NCBI GenBank assembly: GCA_030272155.1
Contig: CP126201.1
Span: forward strand, 2,578,501 to 2,642,500
Reading direction: 5' to 3'
From: Tetradesmus obliquus
Lineage: Eukaryota; Chlorophyta; Chlorophyceae; Sphaeropleales; Scenedesmaceae
Length of the DNA: 64,000 nt
The notes beneath the pieces are model-generated. The model worked only from the letters and a program-made list of their open reading frames with translations, searched no databases and had not been told where the DNA came from. The position numbers and the translations under genes were made by a program. Below are positions 19,014-34,908 of the stretch, piece after piece; positions within the stretch are counted from its first letter, which is position 1; each line of letters opens with the position of its first letter.

Positions 19014-22000
19014 ATGTGCAGCATGGGCATTCCCAAAAGTGAAAAGCAGGTGGAGCCTGATGTAAAGTAAAAGTGTGGGGCACTAAGGCGACAGCAATGC
19101 ATGTGCTGCTGCTGCCGAGCTGCTGGCGCTCATATCCATACGCTTCAGTAACCGCCTGCATTTGCCTTATATGTATATGCATGCAGGCGGCATTGGCAAG
19201 AGCACCCTGGCGATAGCACTGTACAACAAGCTCCTGAAGGAGCAGCCACGCTTCCTGCTGCAAGCAAACACAGCTCGAGTGCAGCTGGCCGAATATGTTG
19301 ATGACAAGCACGTGAAGAACGCAGATGAGCTGGCGTGCCTCAACGAGCTTCTGCGCCAGCTGACCAGGTCGCTGCCACTGACAGCGCTGCCAGCAGCTGA
19401 CGCGGCTGAGCTTTTGGTGGCTGGCCGTCCGCTGCTGCTGCTCTTTGACAACGTCTGGGACAGCGGGCTGTTGACACGGCTGCTGGCACACTTGATGAAC
19501 AGGAGCAAGGAGTCTGTGATCATTGCCACCAGTCGCTTCAGCAAGTACTTGCTGCCGCGCTCCAGCCATGAAACCTGGCGGCAGGTGCAGATGGAGCCAA
19601 TTGCAGATACGAATGTGCGAGAGCAGATGATCAGTGTGTGGGCTGACATGAGCTTTGTCGGCCTCCCTGGAACTGCGAGGCAGCACCTGGACAGCATCCT
19701 GGAGAACAGCGGCGGCTTCCCAATGGCACTGCGTGCTGTTGGCGGCTACATAAAGATCCAAGATGACAAGAGATGCAGGCTGCTGGCAGGTAAGGGGTCG
19801 TTTGAAAACCTGTCAACTTCCTGCCAAGAAGCTGCATTTAAAAACTTAATAGGCACACCTAAAGTGCCAACCAGTTTGTTATTGCATTTCACATGTTCAA
19901 AGCAACTGGGCGCAGCTGTCAGTACTAACAACTAGTTGTCAGCTGACCCTGTGGTGCGGAACTGCTTGCACTGCTTGCAATGCAAGGGACCGAGACTGCT
20001 TGCAATGCTAGTGCTGCTAGGCGTGCTCAGCGGACAGTGACAGGCAACGTTTTGTGGTGTCGGACCCATGCGTTCATCCTGTTGCGGCTTACACCAATGA
20101 AGATCGCGCCAGGACCCACATGTAACTTTCCCGTCTCAGTGGCAGGACGCACACAAAATTGCTACTAGCTCTTAGCAGGACCTGCTGCAGCTGCTGTTGT
20201 TGATGCTGCAGCACTCTGCTGAAAGCAAAACAGCAGACATGGTGCTGCCTTCAAACATCACCAACAGTTGCATTCCCTGCTGCCCTGGCTGTCATCTCTG
20301 CCCTGGCTCTGCTGCACAGAAAGCCCTGCAAGCACTGAACCGGGTAGACCTGCATGAGGGCGACGAGGCAGGGGGCCAGCTGAAGCCCATTGTCGAGCTC
20401 ACATTGGAGTACTTAGATCGCGGCAAGGCGAGCAAGCCATGCACCAACATGTTCCTGGATGTGGCGGCAGTGCTGGCTGGAGAGGCGGAGGCAGCAGCAA
20501 TGTATGTGTGGGCTGACATGCACCCTGGTGGTGCAGCCAATGATTGCCTGAGGCGCCTGGTGTACAGCAGCCTAGTCAGCATTGCTGCTGGTGATGCAAG
20601 CAGGCCTCTGCATGCTGGTGGCAGCCGGCTTGTGGTGCACGACCTCATTCTGACCATAGACAGGTCACTGATCAACGACATCCAGCACGCCGACAGCAAC
20701 TTCAGCAGGTTCTGGATGCTGCAGCTCATGCAGGTGTGCTTATAGCACTGCTGTTTCGGCACAAACTTTCAGCACTGAAATTGCAGTCAAATTTACCGCC
20801 TTATAGTAAATGTATGTGTATCCCAGCAACTGGAAAGTTGGGTGACAGGTCCAGCAAGCATGTTGCACCAGTGGCCTGCTGGGCCAAAAGGATGTCAACT
20901 GGTTCAATGTGTGGCATAGTGTGCTGTAATGTTTGTTGATATGGGCATGTGATGTTAGGCTGGGGTACCTGCAACCACATGCACTCACAGCGGTGCTGCT
21001 GCCTCATGTGTGTTGTTGCCTGGCACAGTCAAAGGCGCTGGGAGGAGCCAAGCCGCAGCCAGTGGCCCTGTCTGGCACAGAGCGCTTGCTGGACCCAAGC
21101 CTGTCTAACAGCGGCAAGCTGCGGATCTGCATGCTGGAAGGCAGTGCAGACGACACCCCAGCGCCTGGCAGCTGGCTGGCTCAGCACGCACCTGGCAGCG
21201 GCTGGCTGCAGAGCCACATGCTGCGGGGCAGTGCAGCCTGGCTCGACAAGCACCAGACGGAGCTGTTGCTGCTGCTGCAAGCGCAGAAGGTGGCTTGGCG
21301 CAGCTTGCAGGTGCAGCTGGCTCTGGGCAACCTGCGCGTGCTGCAGCTGGTGGACTGCAGCCACTTGTCTTCCATCAACGGCATTGAGCACCTGAAGCAG
21401 CTGCAGCGGCTGGAATTAGTGAGCTGCCCTGAGATGAAATTCATTGAGGGCGTCGTGCACCTGACAAGCCTGGAGCACCTGCGCCTTGACAACACGCCTG
21501 TTGTGCAGCTGCCAGAGGTGGGTATGGCACACAGAGCTGTACGGTGTAGGAGCATGCACACAAATCCTACTGGTGCTGGTCAGCCAATCTGTAGGCAGCT
21601 CTGGCCATGTATTGCTCCGGCACTACATGTACAGTATGCCTGATGCTGTCAGCAGCAACAGGCTCATGTAGCGCAGTGCAGCCAAGAGGGCCAGCGCTCC
21701 AGGGTGTAGATACGTACGGTGTGCTTGGGCTGCCTGGCTGTCGACATGCATGCGTGATCATCATCACCAAATTCAATCATTATGTTGAGAGCGTGCCTTT
21801 TGCGTGTGCGTGCAGTAACCTCATGCTGTGCTGCTGCCATGCTGCAGGGCATCAGCAGTCTGCAAAGGCTGCAGACTCTGCACCTGAGCAGCTGCCAGTT
21901 CACCTGCCTCCCAGACAGCCTGACCAAGCTGTCAGCGCTGCAAGCCATTCTCGTGGAATACCGCCCGCAGCTGCAGAGCCTCCCAGAGCGCATCCTTGAG

Positions 22001-22083
22001 ATGCCTCGCCTGCAGTTTATTTTAGTGTACGGGTGGGCAAGCCTGTCGCAGCTGCACGGCAAGGCACCCAGCTGCGCAAACAG

Positions 22084-22170
22084 CGGGCTGCCTAGCTGGC
22101 TGCCGAGCAGCCTGCCTAGCTGGCTGCCTAGCTGGCTGCCTAGCTGGCTGCCTACCTGGCTGTTCAATCG
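22084..22170 (+). repeat. 12-nt repeat in an NLR LRR exon
   Basis: About five units of CTGCCTAGCTGG encode LPSW repeats inside the LRR region. This is a local slippage expansion, not a leucine-rich repeat unit. Confidence 0.8.
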
Positions 22171-23097
22171 GCTGCACAGCAGCCAGCCCGGCAGCCAGCC
22201 CGGAATCCTGCCAGTGGCAAAGCAGTTGCAGTGCCTGCGTCTGAAAGGCGTAGCAGCTGCGCTCCCCTTCAGCTTCCAGAAGCAGGCACAGCTGACAGTG
22301 CTGGAAACAACTTGTTATGAGCTGCAGCGGCTGCCAAGGTCTGTCAGCCGGCTGTGCAAGCTGCGCGAGCTGATCCTGCACGGCTGCCAGAAACTGAACC
22401 ACATCAGGTTCAAAGACCTCAGCAGCTTTGCAGCATTGACCATGTTGTCGCTGGAGAAGTGTGAGGCCCTCCCGCGCCTGCCGGACAGCATCAGCTGCCT
22501 AGTGAGCCTGCAGACCCTCATCCTGAAGAGGTGCATGCGGCTGAAGAGCCTGCCGCAGCAGTTGGGTGCTCTGGCTGAGCTGAGGCTGCTGGATATCAGC
22601 AGCTGCAGGAACCTGCAGCAGCTGCCAGCAGCTCTGGGGCGGCTGCCGAAGCTTGCCGAGCTGCTGCTGCCAAGCTGCAACAGCCTGGTGCAGCTACCGC
22701 AGAGCATTGGCGAGATGACCTCCCTGACCAGGCTGGACATGGCAGCCTGCTACAGCTTCACAATGGAGGCGCAGCAGGCTTAAGAGTGGAGCTATGCTGC
22801 AACCGGCTTGCCTGGCAGCCTCTGCCAGCTGGCAGCACTGCAGCAGCTGGATGCAACCGGCTGCTTGATGGCCCACCTACCACCCCTGTTGGGTGAATTG
22901 ACGGCACTCAAAGTCCTGTGCCTGAATGGCTGCCGCCGGCTGCAGCAGCTGCCAGCAACAATCAGTTGCCTGGCGTCACTGCGGCAGTTGGAGCTAGCGG
23001 GGTGCAGTGCACTGCAGTCACTGCCGCAGCTGCCTGGGCAGCTGACGCTGCTGCTGCTGGGCGGCGCACAGCTCACTGACCTGTCAGCAGTGGGCAG

Positions 23098-23120
23098 TGC
23101 GCAGTGCGCAGTGCGCAGAA
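23098..23120 (+). repeat. 7-nt microrepeat at an NLR frame break
   Basis: GCAGTGC-type 7-mers in tandem sit exactly where the LRR reading frame changes. Two extra units (14 nt) account for the shift. Confidence 0.8.
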
Positions 23121-23882
23121 GCTGCGGCAGCTGGACATCAGTGGGGCGCAGATACAGCAGCTGCCAGATTCCATCAGCGCCTTGACGGCGCTGCAGCAGC
23201 TGTATGCGCAGCGATGCACGCAGCTGGAGCAGCTGCCTGAGCGCCTGAGCTGCCTTGCCGCACTGCAGCTGCTGGACCTGGAAGCATGCTCGGCACTGCA
23301 GGCGCTGCCAGGCCAGTTGTCCGGGCTAACATCGCTGCAACTGCTGTGCCTGCGTGGCTGCAGCAAGCTGCAGGCTCTGCCTGCTAGCCTGAGCAGCCTG
23401 AGCCGCTTGACAGATGTCAGGCTTGGAGCCAGCCAGCAGCTGCAGGTGCCAGCAAGTGTGGGCAGCATGCCAGCTCTGCACAGGGATGATGACATAGCTG
23501 GGGTTGAGGTCAGGGGCTGGGCATGGCAAGATGAGCCGTGCGGCAATTGCCCTCCCAGGGTGCACTTGTCGCCGGCGGCAGCAGATGAGCTGCAGGAGAT
23601 GCATCTGTACTACTACGGGCATGGGCTGACAGATGCCACCTACAGGGTGATGTTCATCGGACCGCAGCACCTTAAGTCGGCGCCAGCTGAGCACACAGCG
23701 CACGTTCAGAGCAGGGTCTGGTGCGTCCCGCATATGTGGTGTGAACTGTCTTTGCAAGCTGCCGACAGCAGCAGGAGCAGCAGCAGCAAGGAGATGAGCG
23801 GAATGCTGATCGTACAATGCTCTGAGTTTGGTGGGGCGTTTGTGGACAAAGCAAGTGCACTGGTTGGAAGGTGTGTCGGCGA

Positions 23883-23920
23883 ATGCTTCACGATTAGCTG
23901 GTAGTAGAGTGCACAGCATG
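23883..23920 (+). repeat. 38-nt block shared with 25610-25647
   Basis: Spans the NLR stop codon. It is identical, base for base, to a block inside the first exon of the secreted-protein gene 1.7 kb downstream. Confidence 0.95.
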
Positions 23921-24860
23921 ACATACAAATGGCACGGCAGGTGACATTGCGGGTTTGCTGCTCGCCTGATATCGCAACACACCGTCACAATGTGGTTTTA
24001 GGTATCTGGTTTTGATAGCTCTCTGCAGCTTGTTGTGATGATTCTGTCAGAGCAGACACATGGCCCATGGGTACCTTGATCAAACCTGAAAATATCGCAT
24101 TGCTTGAAGCAGTGCTCCCTCTTCTGTGGGGTGCAGGGCCGTTGGTAAGGCTGCGATGGCTTCCAAGATGACATACCAAGTATGTTGGTAGCCTGTGCAT
24201 GTTCCTCACACATATCATAATGCCTTGCTGAATGCGCACGGTGCACACCCACAAAAAGTTTGCGGAGCATCCCCTGTACAGAAGAGTGTGTGTAACCAAT
24301 AAGCCTTTTGCTTGAGGCTTGTCCAAAGCGCTTGCAGCTTGCGGGTTGTCAGGTGAACGGGGGTTGGGGGTATCTGCATCAGCAGCATCTGTAGCCTTTA
24401 AAATCAAACGCTTGACAAGACGCCGACAAGATGCACCCTAGACATACAGCCAAGAAACCGCAAACTCCCTGTTTACAGCCTGTAAGATGCGTTGCTGTAC
24501 TTTCCGTGCACCACAGCCGGGCGTGGATGTGGCTGAGCTGCACATCAGCTTGTGCAGCAGTGCAGCAGCAGGTGCGGTGGTCAAACAGTTGCAGCAGCCA
24601 TTGCTTGTTGCGGCGCTGCACCCGCAAGCCGTGCAACTGCCAAAACAGGCAGGGCTGCACAGGCCGCTGTAAGTTATGCCATGCTGTGCAGTGCAGACCA
24701 GCTGCAGAGTTGCAGAGTTGTCTGTATTTATGGTGGCCTGTATGTCCTCGAGGTTGCAGGGACTGCTAGCACACATGCAGCAGCCGCGGCAGCACGACGG
24801 CATCATCATGAAGCAGCTAGTGACTGCCTACCTGCCTAATCCTGTGGTAGAACCACCACT

Positions 24861-24897
<37 letters not shown>

Positions 24898-25464
24898 CAA
24901 GTACCACAACACCATGTATGCCAGCTGGTTGCAGCAGCACTCACCGCTGCACAGGCTGTGCACCCCTGCAGCAGCATATGGATGCTGTGGCAGCGTTGCC
25001 TGACTCTGCGGCTTCAATCACCTGAAATGCAGTGCCCCTACGAACGAATAAAACGCTCAATTCTGTACTTGCAGTCCTATCAATGTGGGGCATTGGGCCC
25101 GCACCCCACTCGACCCTCAGGCGCTGAGGGTTCAGGGCCTGAACTGTTCTGGGACCTCGAGTGACATGCCGAACACGCTGATCTCGTTCAAACCGCAGAA
25201 AGCCAGATGCATCTTGAGCTGATCGTTAGCATCTGTTAAATGACAACGCTTTCCGGCTTCGTGGTAGGAGTCCGCCATTTGAAACTGCCGAGTGCGGAGT
25301 AATGTCCAACGATTGAGCGCACGACGCCAGTTGCAGTCGCATGCGCTTATATGCGCATATGCAGGCCGGAATATCCACCGCCCGTTCACACCGCCTCGGC
25401 AAAATGATACGCTCCTGAGCTTTCAAGGCATTTAAAGGCTGCTTCACACGTCGTCTTCAAGTCG
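23921..25464. other. no supported gene; open Ala/Gln-rich stretch with (CAG)11
   Basis: A plus-strand open stretch at 24676-25164 contains (CAG)11 at 24863-24895, read as Ala. Another lies at 24487-24672. Neither has a recognisable domain or clear splice sites. They may be decayed exons. Confidence 0.4.
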
Positions 25465-25508
25465 CTTATAAGCTAATTAGCCACTCGCTAGGCTAATTAG
25501 CCACTCGC
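25465..25508 (+). promoter_or_regulatory. TATA-like box and a 17-nt direct repeat upstream of the secreted-protein gene
   Basis: CTTATAAG at 25465-25472 lies about 90 nt before the ATG at 25559. It is followed by two copies of GCTAATTAGCCACTCGC (25472-25488 and 25492-25508). Promoter function is inferred from position only. Confidence 0.4.
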
Positions 25509-25558
25509 ACACTCAATTCCCGCCACCTCACCACATTCGGTTGCCCCAGATCGTCACC

Positions 25559-26710
<1,152 letters not shown>

Positions 26711-28500
26711 ACACCTGATGTAGACACGCGCTTCACCCACTTGCTGAAGGCCGTCCATGTTCTGTCTCCGCATAAACTGGTTTGCTGCGTTGGCTCGGCA
26801 GCGTGCAGCGTGTGCTAGGCTGGTGTGGGTGCGCTAACTGGCTTGTTGTTGAAGCTGCACAGCTTGTCGCACAGATGTGTTGGCTCTCCTAGCATTGTGA
26901 CTGCGACCTTTGCTTGCATGCAGCCTGCATCTCCTGAGTATGGCCGCAGAATAGCAGTGCATACTCATATCACTCACCTCCCCCTCCTCCTGTTCTTTCA
27001 GCCGCTCCTGTGGGGCGCGGAGCTATGGCTTGAATGTTAACATGAAAACCCCATTCCAGAGTAAAGGGAGACAGATGATGATGATTGCATCCTCGTATGT
27101 TAACAAACAGTGGGGCACCCAGGTTGTGTTTGCAAGTTGTGATGTGCTCCAAAGAGTTCTGTGGTACAGGTTTCAACACAAGTCCTGGACAGCATCGTGG
27201 CCGCCAGTGGTGTGACCTGGTGCTGGGTTGTGACTTGTTTTCATTGTGGTGTGCTCCAACTGCGCCTGATCACCAGATGATGCCTGCTGATCTGAAGTAT
27301 GTAACCAGTAAGCCATACAGTCTCGCAATGGCACCAGTTGTATGACGGGTTTGCAAGAGGTAGTCCTGCAGCTGCTGTGCATCTCATCAGCTTCACATCT
27401 GCCTTGGTAGTCAGCTGCTATGGCTGGTTGCATAGCACCAGGATTGCTAATGTAACTCAGTAAGTTGCCATGCACAAGGACATGTCGTACACACCTGCTG
27501 CTGACATTTGTCGGTGGTGTACCCTTGAGCCTGCCTGGTGCTGATTTGGTGTGTCTAGGCAGTTCAGAGGTTCAGCCCTCCTAGTAGGAGGGAAACCAAG
27601 TGACTGCCGAATGGGTCTAGCAGTAGAACACAAAGCGTCACAGACACAATTGTGCACAAAACTGCACTACAGCGCTTCTCTAGACGTTCTCAACAATGCA
27701 GCACATGAAGCAAGGCAAGCTAAGACAGCCTACAGGGATGAAGTCCGTTTGAGACCCAACCGCTGACATCAGCAAAGGTTGCGTTACTTGCCGTCATGCA
27801 CACTCCTCTCCTGCCGTCAGCCCTGCAGTCACTCTCATGAGCTCATGTGAGCCTCGCAATGCAAGCGTCAACCCCCACACACCTGCCTACACCACACAAA
27901 CAAAAGTACACAACCACCAGCCAGAAACAGGAGAGAAGAACACAACATAACAGGCACTACGCTGTGCTTGTAGCAGTGCAGGACTTGCCCGAGATTGTGC
28001 AGCAAAGAGCTGCCAATTGCGTACCATGTTTTAACACATAGAACAGCCCGAATGCATGCTAGCTGCACATGCACCGCTTTGTACAGCCAAAAGCGCCAGG
28101 ACATGCTGAAGCAGCAGCCTGCTGCTGCAACCTGCCACAAGCCTCGAAACCGGATCAGTGCACAGCCAACTGCCGCCGCCAGGTCACATCGCTGCTGCTA
28201 CTGCCTGTTACATCAACACACCCAGCCCTCACCAGCCACCCGTCATGCCCCTCCCTGCCAGCTGTATCGCCACCTGCCCTGAAAGACCCCTGAATATATG
28301 CCCCTTTTACACGCTGCAGCTGCTGCCACGCGTCAATCCAACAGCAGCAGCAAACCAGCAACACCCGCAAGGCCTGAAGCCCCACAACAGGCCCTGTGCT
28401 GCTGCAGCACAGTACACCAAAGACACCAACCCTAACACATGCAACACCATCATAACACATCACATAACACAAAATAACATGTTATGTAACAGTTAGATAT
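26711..28500. other. no supported gene
   Basis: No conserved coding segment on either strand. The right part (about 28200-28500) is the downstream flank of hemC; TTACA at 28208-28212 reads TGTAA on the minus strand and may be its polyadenylation signal. Confidence 0.5.
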
Positions 28501-31560
<3,060 letters not shown>

Positions 31561-32940
31561 GTCTCAAACATTGCAATTGTGTAGATCCGGTAATTCTATA
31601 TGCTGAAGCGAGCGAGTCTGACCTGTTCTGCTGCAGCATCCTGCTCTGCATTTTTGCTTGTGTCGGTGATGAAGAGCGTAAGGAACAGGAACGTTTGAGG
31701 TTCGTGAATGGACGTGTCGAGGGGCATTGCCATTCATGAATGCCTTGGATCTCGCAACGATCTGACATAACACGTTACCCCGTTGCCCGCCCGCCCGCAC
31801 CGCTGATACTCGCGATTCGCCATAGGTACACCTGTTATCACAAAGAAGGATTGTTTCGATACTGGAAGGATGCACAGAAAAATCGCAAGGACATGATGCT
31901 GAAGTAGGTGTACATGCTGCCCGCCTGCACTCTGGCCACTGCTGTTCGCGCAACAAGATATAATCTTTCAAGTAAAAAAGTTTTTTTGACACATGCTGTT
32001 CTGCACGATCTTGTGAGCTTGCCCTCAATCTATCGGTCATTGCTGCCACCAGCAGGCTACCTACCTGCCCTGCTGCAGGTGAAGATGCAGCCATCCCGCC
32101 ACTCCCTAGCAGGCGTAGTATACTTCAGGCATAGAACAAACTAGCTGCAACATTCGCAAACCACCAGTGCCAGAGTTCGTACATGCAGTGAACTAGTATT
32201 AGGCAGCTGAGGTTGGTTACAGGTGCGCCTTACATGCAGCAAGCTGCAGGAACTCAGATTTGACTGGCCTGCCGCCAGACCAGCAACTGCAACACCAAGA
32301 CCTAAGCACCGGTTACACCACAGTGGCCTGCTGCTGTGCTGCTGCAGCAGCTGTTGAAAGCAGCAGCAGTGTAAACTGCAGCGCAGCTGAGCAACTGATA
32401 CCATTCGGCAACTCGGCTGCATATGCCGCTGCACAGCAGCTGCTCTGCTGTGCCTGCTCTAACATGCTGGACGGTCAGAGTGCTGCTTCACGTTGTCTAT
32501 GTGGGGATGCAGTGATCCAGGATGCCAGCAACTTGCTTGATTTCAAAAGCCTCAATCATTAAGCATGATGCTGTCACGAAAGTCACAAAAGACGTCAGGA
32601 CATCACCCACATGCATGTCCAACATGGAGGAGTCCTGCAAGCCATCTGTTGAAGGACTGCCAGCAGCTGATAGCGAACAGTGCTGCTGAGTGACTCTAGC
32701 ATACAGGCACTGCACCACGCCTGCTACAGCACCTGTTACAGCAGCTGCAACTGCTGCACCGCGTGTGCTGCAGTGCATCACATCTGCTGCCTCGCAGCTG
32801 TACCCTGTGCTCCAGGGCCTCCAAAGCTGCACTTTGTGATCTCATCATCAGGATCATGTTACCACTGCCAGAGCAACGTCGCCATCGGCATCGCGCCCTA
32901 CAGGAGCGGCTGCACTTTGTGGTCTTAACTTGACACCGCC
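31561..32940. other. no supported gene between HEMC and EIF2B2
   Basis: Holds the unresolved 5' end of HEMC and the 3' flank of EIF2B2. TTACA at 32736-32740 (TGTAA on minus) is about 200 nt past the EIF2B2 stop and may be its polyadenylation signal. Open stretches near 32260-32830 have no recognisable domain. Confidence 0.45.
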
Positions 32941-34868
32941 TCACAGCTTCATCCTGTCGATCAGCTCCTTGTCCAGAGAGTAGTCCTCGCGTGAGTAGTA
33001 CTCCGCCAGCAGCCTGCAGACAGAAGGACGAGCAGCAAGCGACAAGGGAAGGTTGCGGCACAGCATACAAACACAGCCATCCTTGAGCAATTGCTGCTGT
33101 GATTGTCCAGTGAGTCATCTTTGCGCGAGTAGTACTCCGCCAGCAGCCTGCAGCTATGCAAGCAGTGGTAAACTGTTGAGAAAGTGTTGAGAGGTGTTGG
33201 AAAATGTTGAGGGTGACGGCGGCCGCCAGCAGCCTGCAGCAAGCGGGTCAAGCAGCAAGCAACAACACAAGGGCTGCGGCACAGCATACAATCATAGCTT
33301 TCAGCAAGCATTGCAGACAACACTGCAAGCACGCATGTGCGCTCCCCATGTATGGGAAGCTGACACGCCAGGGGCGGCATAGGTGACTATGCAAGCACCG
33401 TGCATTGAATGCACCCCTGCCACGCTCACCTGTACACGTAGGCTGGCGTGTAGCCGCCTGTATCAGTCACAAACAGGCTGATGAGGTGCGGCGGGATGTA
33501 GTCATATGCGGGGTTGTGCACCTCCACGCTGAGGCATTCCGCTGCTGCTGCGTCTGGCCCCTGCTGCTGCTCGTCGCCGCGCATGAAGGACTCTGCTAGC
33601 ACATCAAAATCGACCACCTGGCCGGGGGACTGGAAGTCTGCAGCATGCAAAGGACAAGCAACATCTTGGTGAATTTCAGGCGATTGCCGGTACAATACAC
33701 TCGCAATACACAACTGCATCATGCTGCTGCCGCTGGAGCAGCTGCCAGCAATGCTCAGCAGCCGCTTGCATGCTTGCAGGACCGCGTCGACGGCATCTGT
33801 TTAGCTGCTGCCTTTTTGGCAAACTTTGGTCAACCGTGATGCTGCGCCCCCCACCATTGAGGGTGACGTCGGGGTCGTGCGGGAACAGCGGCGACAGCTT
33901 GTGCAGGCCCACCAGCACCACAAAAGGAATGGAGTGGCGCTTGGCAGCCAGCGCCACCATGTGCACGCCGGCGGGCGCGATCACGCCGCCGTTCGCCAGC
34001 ACGGCATGTGCGCCAACTAGCACCTGCGGCGGAGAAGGCAGCATGGCGCAGGCAGTACAGACTGTCAACATGGAGTTTTCAGAGTTATGTAGCATGAGAA
34101 GCAGATAAAAGTAGACGAACAAAGTGGGCGTCGAAGAGATATATCCAGACTGTGTTGGACAGTGCTGCGACTTGTTATAAGCGAACACTGGCATGCAGGA
34201 GTAAAGGACGCTACACACAGCTACTCAACCCGCCTGTTGCTGCCAAAGTCCCAATCTGCAGTGCTTGCAACAGAGGCTTTGCACAATTGGCACACAACCA
34301 CCGTTGGAAATGCAGCCAGATTACAGCGCTGAATTCAGCTCAGCCTAATCTTGAAGATAAAAGGTAAAGGTAAAAAAGAAAGAAAGAAATACAGATAAGT
34401 GCTGCAGCCGCACCTTGTTTGCGCGTGCCATCATCGCGAAGACCGCTGAGTCAGCAATGAGCGTTGTCTGCACCTTCGCATCAGCAAGCTGCCGCGCCAT
34501 GGTGTGCCCGTCAAACCGCGGCGCGGCCTCGGCAACCACCACCTGCACAACAGCAGCCATGAAAGCAGGTACACTCAGTGATCCTTCAGCCGATCATGCT
34601 GATGGCGGTGTTCGTGGTGCTTCTGTGGCTGCTGGCGGTGCTGCTGATGCTAAGGCTAGAAAACAAAGCTGGTGCTGTTGGGATGATGCTGCTGCTGCTG
34701 CCGCTGCGACGGCTGTGCCGCAGCTGCTGGTCAGGGCTGGTACTGCTGCTAGTGCTGCTGCTGGCGCAAGGCCCGCTGCTGCTGCGGGGCGCACCTGGAA
34801 CTCCCTCTTGCGTGAAGCTTCCTTGAGAAACAGGAAGGTGGTGTCTGACATGCCATAGGTCAAGATGA

Positions 34869-34908
<40 letters not shown>

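Larger units (their letters stand above)
17358..23904 (+). pseudogene. TIR-NB-ARC-LRR (TNL-type NLR immune receptor), disrupted
   Basis: Domain order is TIR (17358-~17860; RDVFLSHAGEEK start), an NB-ARC-linker exon (18106-18352), NB-ARC (19187-19789: P-loop GGIGKST, kinase-2 LLLLFDNVWD, RNBS-B SVIIATSRF, GLPL-like GGFPMAL), an ARC2 exon (20320-20733: MFLDVAAV, MHD-like VHDLI), then LRRs (21029-21517 and 21848-23460) and a tail without recognised domain. Lesions: in-frame TAG at 17592-17594 inside TIR, a frameshift near 17742, another TAG near 17828, a donor that reads TTGAGC after 18352, TAA at 22781-22783 between LRRs, and a frame break at 23098-23120. Such receptors sense pathogens in plants and are rare in chlorophytes. 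Exon phase between 19789 and 20320 is unresolved. It could be a pseudogene or partly an assembly problem; family identity is firm. Confidence 0.85.

Noticed and set aside
18353-19186. Extra NLR exon in the open stretch near 18490-18700
   Set aside because: No consistent splice sites, and the linker and NB-ARC exons already join in phase at the P-loop.
24431-25164. Independent gene between the NLR and the secreted-protein gene
   Set aside because: Frames are Ala/Gln-rich around a CAG tract with no domain, start context or splice signals I could support.
32260-32832. Gene between HEMC and EIF2B2
   Set aside because: Opposing open frames on both strands, no recognisable domain, composition typical of repeat-rich spacer.
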